DNA of 64,000 nucleotides from Lucinisca nassula (Eukaryota > Mollusca > Bivalvia > Lucinida > Lucinidae), in the NCBI GenBank assembly GCA_963580285.1, contig OY757010.1:68098406-68162405 (forward strand), in the 5' to 3' direction. Numbering within the stretch: position 1 is the stretch's first letter; each line of letters begins with the position of its first letter. Below are positions 31,137-42,660 of this stretch, in pieces. The position numbers and the translations under genes are program-made. Under the pieces are notes generated by a model that worked only from the letters and a program-made list of their open reading frames with translations, ran no database searches and was not told where the DNA came from.

Positions 31137-31445
31137 GTCATCACGATAACACACCTATATAATTCTGACCCACGTGTACCCCACTTTTATATAGTACAAC
31201 TGGGGTTTATAAGGGTATACATTATTTATTTGACTGTTACCAGGGATTATTTTGGGCAGGGCCATGGGGCCATAGTCCCATCAGTTTTGAAAATGGCCCC
31301 TTGTTTTGGAAAGCAGGGGCCATTTTTACATGGGGAGAGATAGGGAGTAGTCATTCGGAAGCTAGTTCTTTCTGCTTTTTAGTCAAAATGGCCCCATCGG
31401 CATTTTCACCAGAATTATCCCTGGTTACTCTAAAACCTCAAATCA
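31137..31445. repeat. MITE end fragment and a CCAGGGAT inverted repeat
   Basis: 31137-31232 is the left ~95 bases of the hairpin MITE (CATCACGATAACACACC, GGGGTTTATAAGGG). 31244-31432 begins ACCAGGGATTATTTTG and ends CAGAATTATCCCTGGT, an inverted pair around GGGGCCAT / ATGGCCCC blocks. Non-coding. Confidence 0.6.
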
Positions 31446-31701
31446 AACAAGCAAAAGAAATGCCTTTATTAACCTTTAAACAAAAGACATACCTTTGATA
31501 TGCGGAAAATAGTGGAAAATTCGGATAGAGGACGGTTTCTACTAAAGTAGATTCTTTCATCTCTGAATTAATATAACAATTGTTTGTATCGCCTTATATT
31601 GCCATTATGTATGATAGATTGAGAGAATAAAATATTTGATTGATTGATTGATCCAGCTCTCATCACAAATACACACCTATATTATCGTGAATCATTAAAT
31701 A

Positions 31702-32262
31702 TTTTCTGAATAGTTAGATCTTTTGGAAGCAAAGAATACACCAAATAAACGAAAATAGCAGACTCGGTTTTATTGAGTCTGTTCATGACCAGTACTGAAA
31801 CGTGCAATGCCGGCCACGCCCTCTAGCACTGGCTTAAGCAGAACTCTATTTTCAAAATGATTCTAAATGAACTCAATGATGTCAAAGGACAAGAAAACAT
31901 AATCTGCACTATGATGGGTGTACGGGGAGACTTTTTACGGCCGCCACACGGCACAGCACCAGCTGCAGTGAAGATAAATAAGTTCTGAATAGTTAGATCC
32001 TTTGGAAGCAAAGAATAACCAAATAAACGAAAATAGCAGACTTGGTTTTATTGAGTCTGTTCATGACCAGTACTGAAATGTGCGACACCGGCCACGCCCT
32101 CAAGCACCGGCTTAAGCAGAACTCTATTTTCAAAATGATTCTAAATGAACCCAATGATCCCAAAGGACCAGAAAATATAATCTGCACTATGATGGATGTA
32201 CGGGGGGACTTTTTACGGCCGCCACAGGGCACAGCACCAGCTGCAGTGAAGATAAATAAGTT
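31702..32262. repeat. ~280-bp tandem duplication
   Basis: Two copies (31702-31982, 31983-32262) of TTCTGAATAGTTAGATC..CGAAAATAGCAGACT..CGGCCACGCCCTC..AACTCTATTTTCAAAATG..ACTTTTTACGGCCGCCAC..GATAAATAAGTT. The second copy runs straight into a truncated MITE. Short frames exist on both strands, but I recognise no domain. Confidence 0.75.
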
Positions 32263-32497
32263 TTATACAGTAAAACTGGGGTTTACAGTAGTATACACTA
32301 TTTTTTCTTATTTTTGATCAAAACAAAGATTGTGGATACTCGTTAGAACTGCCTCACCGAGGCGGCTCTGACGAGTTCCTATAATCTATTTTTGGAACAG
32401 AAGTATGAAAAATAGCAGAATTTTCTATCTAAACATTTTCATTTTTTTTTTTTTTTTGTGGTAAAATTTGTCAGTATAGGCGTGATTTCGTAATGTG
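32263..32497 (+). mobile_element. Hairpin MITE, 5'-truncated copy
   Basis: Begins TTATACAGTAAAACTGGGG, has the hairpin GTTAGAACTGCCTC-ACC-GAGGCGGCTCTGACGAG (32340-32375) and ends TATAGGCGTGATTTCGTAATG. Confidence 0.8.
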
Positions 32498-32739
32498 AAT
32501 TTAGACAATTCCATTTTTATTGACGGTGGTTTAATCAAAGTCATCAACAGAATGGCAAACAGTGTAGATCTGGAGAAAAGACGGCTCAACCTGAGCAGTC
32601 GCACCATGCTCTACACTGTTTGCAAAGTAACTGTGCGGACAGGCAGAGTTGAAACTCATTAACAGAAATTAACAGATTAGCAAACAGTGTTTTGTTCTGC
32701 ACAAGACATAGATTGTTGGTGCTCGTTTGAACCCCCTCG

Positions 32740-32880
32740 ATGAGGCGAATGTGCACTGTACTGGTTAACCGCTTACGTATAAGCTTGCTCAGGAAAAGTG
32801 TGGGCAGGTAAACTGACCGGCTCAAAACTGACCTAAATAGTGTTGACTGGGCCGTTAAACTCCAATACAAACAAACAAAA
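32740..32880 (+). mobile_element. tRNA-derived SINE family 1, 3' part
   Basis: AATGTGCACTGTACTGGTTA..GTAAACTGACCGGCTC..TAGTGTTGACTGGGCCG..TTAAACTCCAATACAAAC. The tRNA-like head is missing. Confidence 0.75.
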
Positions 32881-33640
32881 TCAGCCACTGGCTTCAGCCT
32901 GCCAATTAACTTTTCATGGTGGTTTTAATCGCCATTTAATCGCCATTTCACAGTTAATGATTTCGACATTTTTTTGTCCTTTTGACATATTTGCCACCCA
33001 TTCATAATGAATGAAAACAAAAATGTAACACAACTGAGACAAAATAAAATAAAGAAATCCGAGAAATATAACCACTGTATCAAGTATATTATCCGCATGT
33101 TGTTTATTACTAGTAATTACAAAATTAATACAAAAAAGCTTTACAGGTTTGATACGATTTCTGGTACATATAATGTGGACTTAGCGATTTTCGCATCATG
33201 AACGGCAGTACTGAAAAACAGCTTATAAACGATTTTTAAGCTCTCGGGGAAGCAATTTATCATTTTTCAGTAGAAATAAACTTTATATCATCGTAAACTT
33301 TGAACAACAGTCTAACAGTATATAACAGTGACTTAATTCCAAACAAATCATTTCTATTTAATATTGGCAACCAAACATGGAAATCTGAACGTTTTTTTAA
33401 AAAATACATTGCCGTCTATGGAGCATATAGGCATGACATTAAATTGCAGATGGAAGCAATAAGAATTAATTATTCATCACTTTGAAATGCACCAAATAAA
33501 AACTGAATAATTTTCTTACATGAGGATAACAGTGACTTTTTTTCTAGTGTTAAGGATAAATAAGATACGAGGAGTTAAGATTTTTTTCCTTCATAATTTT
33601 AATATAAAAAACCTTCAAAATATACAGGTAACTTTAACTG
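32881..33640. other. Unassigned AT-rich sequence
   Basis: No recognised gene or repeat, apart from the adjoining SINE 3' end. It lies within the nested 28876-33708 unit. Frames at 33007 and 33300 (about 60 residues) show no domain. Confidence 0.35.
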
Positions 33641-33877
33641 CCGATTTCCTACGGAAATCGATATTCAACTCGGTAATTTCCGGCGAATGAAGGAAAAAGT
33701 TCAACATGCCATCTTCTTAATTCAATTACCCCTTATCACCTCCTTTAAAATGGCCATTGATTCGGTGCTAGGCTTAGGAATCGGGGGCATTTGTATAATC
33801 CCTCTTTTGATACATACCTTTTTTGTTCAAACTGTTGTTTGTAGCCATTGCCTATGTGTACCTTTAACTGCCAAACT

Positions 33878-34185
33878 GCTGTTTGTTTGTTTGAGCTGAT
33901 GTTTAACATCCCCGTCAACACTGTAAAGGTCATTTTGGAGACGTTGCTTCCAATTTTGTGGGATTTTTACCCGACATTGAGATTAAATGACATCTCAAGC
34001 CCTGGCACCCAATGAAACCAATAGGGCTTATAAGCATGGACGATCCGACTCGTGCGCACCGCTTTGCCTGGGCAGGCTTAGATCCTCTAAGCGGTTTACC
34101 ATTACTCGTGTGCGTGTCGGATTCAGCTCTGCGTGGAAGCATCATGCAGCCCATATATTTCTTCAAGCCCCGATGGGCGGGGCCG
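33878..34185 (-). mobile_element. SINE-like repeat family 3 in the middle of element A
   Basis: Minus-strand, full length: GGCCCCGCCCATCGGGGC to GGGATGTTAAACATCAGC. Matched by 44755-45050 in element B. Confidence 0.82.
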
Positions 34186-34479
34186 AACTGCTGTTGGTAG
34201 CCATTGCTTATATGTACGTAATATCTGGCATGCGAACACTCTGTTTCTTGGCGGAGATACCATAGCAAAAGGAGTCTTCGTGCATATGCACCCAGCGAAG
34301 TCTACCTTAGTTATTAAACCTTAGCCTGTCAATCACAACAATTGTCGCCTGCTTTGTTGTCTGCTTGTTACTTGTTGCAAACAATGTTGAGCAAGATACT
34401 GAAACTGCCTGAAGTGGTGGTAGGAGTCCATACTGTTTGCCGGTATGCTTTGTTTGACGTACTCGTCATCTTTGAAGAC

Positions 34480-34780
34480 ACTACTTTCATTTTGTGGGAC
34501 CGTGACCAGACACTGAGATGAAATGGCCTGTCAAGCTCTACCGCCCAAAGGAACCGCTAGGCTTTTCGTTTGAATTGAGGCTTAACGTCCCCGTCAACAA
34601 TAGTTAGGTCATTTTGAAGACGTTTCCAGTTTTGTGGGACTTTTACCCGACATTGAGATAAAATGAATTCTCAAGCCCTGTAGCCCATGGAAACCAATAT
34701 GTTTATTGAATAGACGGTCCAACTCGAGACGTGCACCCTAAACTATTTCACCAAACTCCGATGGGCGGGGACCACCGCTA
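34480..34780 (-). mobile_element. Two partial SINE-like family 3 copies
   Basis: Minus-strand pieces 34480-34555 (GAACCGCTAGGC..GACACTGAGATGAAATGG) and 34556-34780 (GAGGCTTAACGTCCCCG..CCGATGGGCGGGGACC). Counterparts are at 44168-44480 in element B. Confidence 0.7.
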
Positions 34781-34919
34781 GGACGGTCCGACTCGCACCA
34801 AAAAAGTTGGCAAGATGAACCAGCAGACGACATTTTCACATGAAGTTTATCATGTCATCTTAACTGTCAAACATGGGCCAAGTAACATCCATATACCGCA
34901 GAGAAAATTTCTCATTACT

Positions 34920-35015
34920 GCGAAAAATATTCTCGTTCGTACGAGATTTTTTTTCTCGTACGTACGAGATTTTTTTCGTTTGTACGAGAAAGTTTCTCTT
35001 TCGAACGAGATTTTT
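34920..35015. repeat. Palindrome array, middle of element A
   Basis: Four units of the TTCTCGT-nnn-ACGAGA palindrome. The array is cut after CGAACGAGATTTTT by the rolling-circle-like element at 35016; the rest of the array resumes at 37437 (CTCGTACGTACG). Confidence 0.88.
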
Positions 35016-37436
35016 AGCTCACCAGAGCCGAAGGCTCCGGGGGAGCTTATAGGATAGGCAGTTGTCCGGCGTCGTCGTCGTCGTCGTTGTCGTCGTTGTC
35101 GTTGTCGTCGTCGTCGTCTGACGTCAACACTTTCAAACATCTTCTTCTCTGAAGCCACTGGACCGATTCAGCCCAAATTTTATCTGTAGCATCCTTGGGC
35201 TGGGGGATTGAAAGTTTGTGTTTTTTATGAAAATCGGCCCATTAGTTTGGTTGCTATGGCAACTTAGTTTTTCCATAGACTTATAATGGGGAAAATTGAA
35301 AAATGGCATTTACTGCCAAGTCATTGCAGATATTTGGACAAAACTTTTATAGAAATGTTTCTTGAGTAAAATTCTTTCAGCCATACGCTTTTATGCCAAC
35401 CTGAGGGTCCCCCAGGTTGTGCCGGGGCCATGCCCCACCCCCTCCACTTCATAAAAGGCCATATATCTCAGAAACCATTCAGATCCCGACCCCTAAACCA
35501 TATATATTCTTGTTCCTATTGATAAGACGCATTTAGTCACACCAACCTTGGGGTCCTCAGGGATGCGCCGAGGTCATGCCCCACCCCCTCCACTTAATAA
35601 AAGGCCCCATATCTCGGAAACCATTCAGATCCCCACCCCTAAACCATATATATTCTTGTTCCTTATGATAAGACCCATTCAGTGACATCAACCTGGGAGT
35701 CCCCTGGATGCGCCGGGGCCATGCCCCACCCCCTCCATTTCATAAAAGGCCCAATATCTGGAAAACCTTACAGATCCCCGCCCCTAAACCATATATATGC
35801 GTGCTTCTTATGATAAGACACATTCATTGACACCAACCTGGGGGTCCTCAGAGATGCGCTGGGGCTTTGCCCCACCCCTCCACTTCACAAAAGGCCATAT
35901 ATCTCAGAAACTGTTCAGATCCCCACCCCTAAACCATATATATTCTTGTTCCTATTGATAAGACGCATTCAGTAACACCAACCTGGGGGTCGTCAGGGAT
36001 GCGCACAGGTCAGGCCCCACCCCCTCAACTTTATAAAAGGCCCAATATCTCGGAAACCATTCAGATTCCCACCCCTAAACCATATATATTCTTGTTCCTT
36101 TTGATAAGACCCATTCAGTGATATCAACCTGGGAGTCCCCTGGATGCACCGGGGCCATGCCCCACCCCCTCCATTTGATAAAAGGCCCAATATCTCGGAA
36201 ACCTTACAGATCCCCGCCCATAAACCATATATATGCTTGCTTCTTATGATAAGACACATTCATTGACACCAACCTGGGGGTCCTCAGAGACGCGCTGGGG
36301 CCTTGCCCCACCCCTCCACTTCAAAAAAGGCCATATATTTCAGAAACTGTTCAGATCCTCACCCCTAAACCATATATATTCTTGTTCATTATGATAAGAC
36401 GCATTCAGTAACACCAACCTGGGGGTTCCCAGGGATATGCTGGGGCCATGCCCCACCCCCTCCATTTCATAATATCACAATATCTCGGAAACCCTACAGT
36501 TGGCCAACCCTTAACCATATATAGTCTTGTTCCTTATGATAAGACACATTCATTGACACCAACCTGGGAGTCTCCCTGGGCCTTGCCCCACCCCTCCACT
36601 TCACATAAGGCCTTATATCTCAGAGAATGTTCTTAGCCCCACCCTAAACCATATATATTCATCTTTCTTATGATAAGACGCATTCAGTGACAGCAGCTTG
36701 GGAGTGCCCGGGGCACGCCCAGGCCATGCCACACCGCTTTACTTCATTAAAAGCCATATATATCAGAAATAGTTCAGATCCCCACCCCTAAACCATATAC
36801 TTGTTCCTTATGATAAGACTCGTTCAATCACACCAACCTGGAGGTCTCTTTGTGCTGAGGCAATGTTCCCCGCCCTTCCATTTCATAAAAGGCTTTATAT
36901 TTCAGAAACCATTCAAATCCCCACCCCATAATCATATATGTTCTTGTTCCTTATTGTAAGCACACCTACTGTAGCGGGGTCCGCAGGGGCCATTCCTATT
37001 TCATAAAAGGGCCTCAAATCTCTGAAACCGGTCAGATTCCCAGCACTGAACCATATATATACTTGGTCCTTATGATAAGACACATTTAGGGACAACAGTT
37101 TGGGCTTTCCTGGGATCAACAGGGCATGCCCCAACCCCTCAACTGTTAAAGAGGCCTTACAGATCCCCACTGCTAAACCATATATATTTTTGTTTCTTAT
37201 GATAAGACGCATTTAGTGATACCAACCAGGGCTCCATTGGGTCCATGCCCCACCCCCTCTACTTCATAAAAGGCCTAACTTTTCAGATGCTGAGTCCACA
37301 TGGGTGCTCATTTGGACATGGGGGTTCATTTGGTGGATTAAATGATATCATGTTATAATACATGGCTGCCATTGGGCAGGATGGGCAGTGCCCACCTGAG
37401 CTCTGGTGAGCATAGTGGCCCATGGGCCTCTTGTTT
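35016..37436 (+). mobile_element. Third rolling-circle-like element, inserted in a palindrome array
   Basis: Left end is the hairpin AGCTCACCAGAGCC-GAA-GGCTCCGGGGGAGCT (35016-35047), then a (CGT)n run. Right end is GCTCTGGTGAGCA (the left motif inverted), then the hairpin GGCCCATGGGCC and TCTTGTTT. The core (about 35330-37260) is a tandem array of ~165-bp units (CATAAAAGGCC, ATATCTC(A/G)GAAACC, CAGATCCCCACCCCTAAACC, ATGATAAGACNCATTCA, CCAACCTGGGGGTCC), unrelated to the other two cores. The flanks, GAGATTTTT and CTCGTACGTACGAC, are joined in element B (near 41925-41955, inverted), so the empty site is preserved. Confidence 0.85.
35069..35119 (+). repeat. (CGT)n-like microsatellite
   Basis: CGTCGTCGTCG with TTG interruptions, directly after the left hairpin of the 35016 element. 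The other rolling-circle-like elements carry GTCCGTCG-type runs at the same relative place (4720s, 6285-6320, 54560-54618). Confidence 0.85.
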
Positions 37437-37901
37437 CTCGTACGTACGACATTTTGTCTTGTCATAACACCAACACGGGTATTGATTAACGTGGCGTTTT
37501 ACAACGGGTAGAAGTTAATTGACTCTTTCACCTCTGAGTCTCTGCGGTGAATTCTTCCATCTTTGTACATGTATATTGTATTTGGAATCGTCCATATTTG
37601 TATATAGGAGGTTGAGATGAGACCAATAGCAGGATAGCAACTGGTGTTCGTGCTGGTAAGACGGCTCATTATGAGCGTCTTATCTGGATCTACACTGTTT
37701 GCAAAAGTATCTGTACTGATATACAGGGTTGAAAGGGTTAAAGGTCGGTAGATGTAATGAAAGCATGCGTACGTGTGTATATGTTTCAAGAAATTTCTAA
37801 TGATAAATAAATAAATAAATAAATGTGATGACAGCATATGTACCAGCCCTTTGTTAAATCTAAAATAGAAAATTGCATTTGTTCATACTGAATCTACAAC
37901 G

Positions 37902-37932
<31 letters not shown>

Positions 37933-38487
37933 TTTTTGTTTGTATGAGCATAAAATAAATAACTGTAGAAGAGCCGATAGCTCAAGTTTCATATTGATCA
38001 CTAGCGGCAGGGTCAGTTTTATCCACTGCAACTTAATTTTTTATAACCAAAGCATTGACAGCACTGGTGGGTCGATTGTTTTTTTTTTTTAAGGGTAGGC
38101 TGGAAAAATGATCCTGACCCATTTCGTTTAACCCTAAAATCCCTTTACTGTAAGCAAAAAGTGTAGACATTGATGAGACATCGCGTTCTTCGACACACAT
38201 TCTGGGTCTACATTGTTTGCCAAACCTGACACATGATTCCAGTCCAGATTCTATACATAACCCTCGTACGCAACACAATTATATCACAGTGATAAGAATA
38301 TCGCAGCTATTTTCTATAAATTACCATTTTCTACAGATCAGTAATAGTCACGTGGACAGCAACTACTTCTGACAAATCAATCGAACCAATCACTGTTATT
38401 ATAATAATGATGAGTTATCTACAAAATGGTTTTCCATCATCGACTTTACCAGCCTTAAGAGTAATTGAGTCATTACTTTGACCAAAT

Positions 38488-38615
38488 ATTCTCGTTCGTA
38501 CGAGATTTTTTTCTCGTTTGTACAAGAAAATGTCTCGTTTGTACGCTAAAATTTCTCGTTTGTACGAAAATATTTCTCGTTTGTACGAGAAAGTTTCTCG
38601 TTTGTACGAGAAAAT
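38488..38615. repeat. Palindrome array, element A right terminal
   Basis: About six TTTCTCGT-nnn-ACGAGAAA units. The mirror array in element B is 40569-40865, which has more units. Confidence 0.88.
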
Positions 38616-38802
38616 ATTTTTTTTTTCTCAACTTATTTTGACCCTAGTAGGCTTTCGTACCTTAATAATAGCGTCTTCAAAGGCAGGACAATTAATTATC
38701 TTTTCTTTAATCAGTGGAGCTTAAAAATATTATGATTGCAGTTTGCATGGTAATTATGATGTAAACGAGCAATCGGTGTTCGAGCCAGCGAAGTTTCACT
38801 GT

Positions 38803-38893
38803 ACATGTTTTTGCATGTACAACCAAAGCATACCTATATAATTTTGACCACATTAAACCTCACTTTATATAAAAGAACTGGGGTTTCAGTCGG
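38803..38893 (+). mobile_element. Hairpin MITE end fragment
   Basis: CATGTACAACCAAAGCATACC, ATAATTTTGACC, CCTCACTTTATATA, AACTGGGGTTTCAG; interrupted there by the SINE that follows. Confidence 0.55.
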
Positions 38894-39245
38894 ATGCGCG
38901 TGTGACTGGTGATCAGGAGGACGCGGGTTCGATACCTGTCGGGGTCGGCAACATTCTTTCGTGGAGATTAATCATGATATCTTTTCAGCGGCCATTCTCT
39001 CCCTTCCGCTGATTCAAGAAGGCAGTTGTCAGTTTCTGGCGAAAGAATGTGCACTGTACTGGTTAACCGCTTTCGTATAAGCCTGACCAGGAAAAGTGTG
39101 GATAGATAAACTGACCGGCTAAAAAATGACCTAAAAAGTGTTGACTGGGCCGTTAAACTCCAATAGGAAAAGTGAGGAAAGATAAACTGGCCGGCTCAAA
39201 AATGACCTAAATAGTGTTGACTGGGCCGTTAAAGTCCAATACAAA
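38888..39245 (+). mobile_element. tRNA-derived SINE, family 1
   Basis: Head TCAGTCGGATGCGCG..GGTGATCAGGAGGACG..GGGTTCGATACC (A- and B-box-like), then GGCAACATTCTTTCGTGG, the body, and a doubled 3' section (TGACCGGCT..GACTGGGCCGTTAAACTCC twice). Ends in AATACAAACAAGC. The first bases of the tRNA-like head are missing. Confidence 0.82.
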
Positions 39246-39500
39246 CAAGCAATGCCGCTACAGGCAAACTTGATGATAAATCTTTAAAAATGTGAGCTGA
39301 ACGAAGACTAAAATCAACTTAGTTGCCCTACCCGTCAAAGGTGCGTTCAACAACGCGGGCGCCCGCCTAGCGCTCACATTGTTGCCTTCGTTATGTAGGC
39401 AATAAAGTTACGCTCGGCGCGTGTCCGCGTTGTTAAAAGGATACAGCCTCTTCTCTCTGCATGCAGAAGCAATAGGTCGACAGACATCGAAACAGTGCAC

Positions 39501-39558
39501 CCAGTGAAGACTCAGATCAGCCTGCGCAGTTGCGCAGGCTGATCTGAGTCTTCACTGG
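39501..39558. repeat. Perfect 28-bp-arm palindrome
   Basis: CCAGTGAAGACTCAGATCAG..CCTGCGCA and its exact complement are separated by GT. A degraded relative (CCAGTGAAGACTCAGATCAG..TCTATGCATTTGCGCAG..TCTGATC) is at 42096-42142 in element B. Confidence 0.92.
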
Positions 39559-39559
39559 A

Positions 39560-40280
39560 CGTACATGCTTGAAGATACGTTTCTGCACATTGCGGTCCAA
39601 TTGAAACGTAATAAAATAACACGTTTTCAACGTAAAGGACTTCCGTCTAGTGTCTCTTTGATGCAGAATAAAAACTCAATTGTTTTGCATAACTTGTATT
39701 TGCACGTTGTATATGAATTTTATCATCAACACATTATTCTGTACATTGTCGGGGCGTTGGTGGCATGTCTGATTGACGTATATGGGGGTGCGGGTTCAGT
39801 TCTCGGAATCAGCACTTGAACATTTTTTTCGTGGGGAATGAACATGTACCTGTAGTTAATACAGTCGAACTTTCATTGACCCGAACATCTTTGGCACCAT
39901 GAAAATGTAGTTGAGGTATATATAGTTGAGATAGCTGGAGGGGTGGGTTGCTGGGGGATGTGGGTCTTCGGTTAATGAGAAATTCTAAGGTAAAATAATC
40001 AGACTCTTCCCTAAACTATTCAATATTTATTACTATCTGAGTCCAGTTGTTCAAAGCATCGCTAGCTTAACGAGCTCGTTAGTGGTCAAATTGTTAACTA
40101 TTCTATTAGTTACTTTAGTTAAACATATTTTATTGCCTTGCAGAACAGCAAATGGGGTTGGGCGACAGGTTCTACAAACATTAGTTACGGCCCTTCCCCT
40201 ACAATTTTGTACAATATGTGAACAATGGCAAAATGTACAAAAACATACAGAAGGATAACGGAAATTAGACATATGATTGC
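39560..40280. other. Unassigned sequence between foldback elements A and B
   Basis: A frame at 39565-39819 has no recognisable domain. 40040-40110 (TTCAAAGCATCGCTAGCTTAACGAGC) repeats sequence found at 17170-17215, a dispersed repeat. Nothing more is supported. Confidence 0.4.
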
Positions 40281-40281
40281 T

Positions 40282-40374
<93 letters not shown>
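40282..40374. repeat. (AG)n microsatellite
   Basis: About 46 AG units with one GAA interruption near 40300. Confidence 0.95.
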
Positions 40375-40379
<5 letters not shown>

Positions 40380-40568
40380 TAGCTTAAAGAGAGTTGAATA
40401 GAAGATGTTGTATGGTCATGTCACGTGCTGCTCCCGCACCATAGCAGGCACGACCACAGCCCGCCCATCATCTTTTAGACTTTACCAGCATATTTAAATC
40501 TTCCGCTGTCGTTGGGTTGGGTTGTACGAAAGCCTACTAGGGTCAAAATAAGTTGAAAAAAAAATATT

Positions 40569-40865
40569 TTCTCGTACAAACGAGAAACTTTCTCGTACAA
40601 ACGAGAATTTTTTTCGTACAAACGAGAATATTTCGCGTACAAACGAGAAACATTCTCGTTCAAACGAGAAAAAAATCTCGTACGAACGAGAAACTTTCGC
40701 GTAGGAACGAGAAAAATTCTCGTACGAACGAGAATTTTTCCTCGTTCCTACGAGGAATTTTCTCGTACAAACGAGAAATATTCTCGTACAAACGAGAAAT
40801 TTTAGCGTACAAACGAGAAATTTTCTCGTACAAACGAGAAAAAAATCTCGTACGAACGAGAATAT
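40569..40865. repeat. Palindrome array, element B left terminal
   Basis: About fourteen units with arms TTTCTCGT / ACGAGAAA, including arm variants TTTCGCGT and TTTAGCGT. Confidence 0.9.
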
Positions 40866-41405
40866 TTGGTCAAAGTAATGACTCAATTACTCTTAAGGCT
40901 TGTAAAGTCGATGATGGAAAACCATTTTGTAGATAACTCATCATTATTATAAAAACAGTGATTGGTTCGATTGATTTGTCAGAAGTAGTTGCTGTCCACG
41001 TGACTATTGTTGATCTGTAGAAAATGGTAATTTATAGAAAATAGCTGCAATATTCTTATCGCTGTGATATAATTGTGTTGCGCACGAGGGTTATCTATAG
41101 AATCTGGACTGGAATCATGTGTCAGGTTTGGCAAACAATGTAGACCCAGAATGTGTGTCGAAGAACGCGATGTCTCATCAATGTCTACACTTTTTGCTTA
41201 CAGTAAAGGAATTTTAGGGTTAAACGAAATGGGTCAGGATCATTTTTCCAGCCTACCCTTAAAAAAAAAAACAATCGACCCACCAGTGCTGTCAATGCTT
41301 TGGTTATAAAAAATTAAGTTGCAGTGGATAAAACTGACCCTGCCGCTAGTGATCAATATGAAACTTGAGCTATCGGCTCTTCTACAGTTATTTATTTTAT
41401 GCTCA

Positions 41406-41517
41406 TACAAACAAAAATAAATAAATAAATAAATAAATAAATAGCGTTGTAGATTCAGTATGAACAATTTTCTATTTTAGATTTAACAAAGGGCTGGTAC
41501 ATATGCTGTCATCACAT

Positions 41518-41556
<39 letters not shown>

Positions 41557-41571
41557 TTCATTTATTTATTT
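41406..41571. repeat. (AAAT)n and (TTTA)n microsatellites in element B
   Basis: AAAT run at 41406-41443 and TTTA run at 41514-41571. In element A the second run is only four to five units (37806), so unit number differs strongly between copies. Confidence 0.9.
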
Positions 41572-41924
41572 TTTATTAGAAATTTCTTGAAACATATACA
41601 CACGTACGCATGCTTTCATTACATCTACCGACCTTTAACCCTTTCAACCCTGTATATCAGTACAGATACTTTTGCAAACAGTGTAGATCCAGATAAGACG
41701 CTCATAATGAGCCGTCTTACCAGCACGAACACCAGTTGCTATCCTGCTATTGGTCTCATCTCAACCTCCTATATACAAGTATGGACGATTCCAAATACAT
41801 GTACAAAGATGGAAGAATTCACCGCAGAAACTCAGAGGTGAAAGAGTCAATTAACTTCTATACCCGTTGTAAAACGCCACGTTAATCAATACCCGTGTTG
41901 GTGTTATGACAAGACAAAATGTCG

Positions 41925-42070
41925 TACGTACGAGAAAAAAATCTCGTTCGAACGAGAAACTTTCTCGTACAAACGAAAAAAATCTCGTACGTACGAGAAA
42001 AAATCTCGTACGAACGAGAAACTTTCCCGTACAAACGAGAAAAAAATCTTGACGAACGAGAATATTTCTC
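41925..42070. repeat. Palindrome array, inner array of element B
   Basis: Seven or so units with centres GTAC, ACGT, TCGA and ACAA. It includes the uninterrupted form of the site where the 35016-37436 element sits in element A. Confidence 0.88.
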
Positions 42071-42254
42071 ATAGAAATTTTGTTGTACATGTGCATCCAG
42101 TGAAGACTCAGATCAGTCTATGCATTTGCGCAGTCTGATCAGAGGCTTTGCTCTATGGGACATGGATGCCACTTGGCCCATAGTGATGCTAAGATAAATT
42201 ACATATGAAATTGTTGTCTGTTAACTTTCTGGTGTGAGTCAGACCGCTTTTTAA

Positions 42255-42660
42255 ACCCAGCCCACCGGGGCTTTGAGAAATAGATGAGGCTGCAAGGTGC
42301 TTCCACGCAGAGCTGAATCTGACCGCAAATGAGTACTGGAAAACCGCTTAGAAGATTTAAGCCTGTCCAGGTAAAATGTTGCGGGTCGGAACGGCCATGC
42401 ATTTAACCCCTATTGGTTTCATTGGGCGGCAGGGCTTGAGAAGTCATTTCAGCTCAATGTCGGATAAAAGTCCCACAAAATTGGAAGCAACGTCTCCAAA
42501 ATTTCCTAAACAGTCTTGACGTTAAGCGTCAGTTCAAATGAAAAGCCTAGCGGTTCCTTTGTGCGGTAGGGCTTGACATGTCATTTCATGTCAGTGTCGG
42601 ATAAAAGTCCCACAGTATGGAAGCAGTGTCTTCATAAAATGATGGGTACGTAAAACCTCA
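42255..42660 (+). mobile_element. SINE-like repeat family 3, full plus partial copy
   Basis: 42255-42540: CACCGGGGCTTTGAGAAATAG to GACGTTAAGCGTCAG. 42545-42660: a partial copy of the 3' half (GCCTAGCGGTTCC..GTCGGATAAAAGTCCC..TACGTAAAACCTC). Confidence 0.75.

Larger units (their letters stand above)
28876..33708. mobile_element. Nested 4.8-kb unit with 16-bp terminal inverted repeats
   Basis: GAACTTTTTCCTTCAT at 28879 is inverted as ATGAAGGAAAAAGTTC ending about 33702. CCAT occurs on both sides (28872-28875, 33709-33712), a possible 4-bp duplication. The uninterrupted sequence, TTTACCATCTTCTTAAT, is seen in element B at about 45225-45240 (inverted), so this whole block is an insertion into element A. 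Inside: a SINE, MITE copies, microsatellites and a ~275-bp tandem duplication, but no recognisable transposase. Confidence 0.6.
27349..38659 (+). mobile_element. Large foldback element A, 6-bp target duplication CCTTAA
   Basis: Starts TACGAAAGCCTACTAGGG and ends with the exact complement at 38659. Flanked by CCTTAA on both sides (27343-27348, 38660-38665). The terminal inverted repeats are about 1.2-1.5 kb (27349-28875 and 37437-38659). Each is built as palindrome array, ~1 kb of unique sequence, palindrome array. The middle (33711-35015) also occurs inverted in element B. Two later insertions sit inside: 28876-33708 and 35016-37436; without them the element is ~4.1 kb. No transposase was found. 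A 6-bp duplication is seen in Maverick/Polinton, Dada and IS3EU superfamilies; the termini do not let me assign one. Confidence 0.85.

Noticed and set aside
31823..32317. Frames on both strands of the 280-bp tandem duplication
   Set aside because: Similar peptides reflect the DNA repeat; no domain and no agreement on strand.
27349..38659. Maverick/Polinton identity for element A, based on 6-bp duplication and long inverted repeats
   Set aside because: Termini do not start with AG, there is no polymerase, integrase or packaging gene, and the length is mostly nested insertions. Left unassigned.
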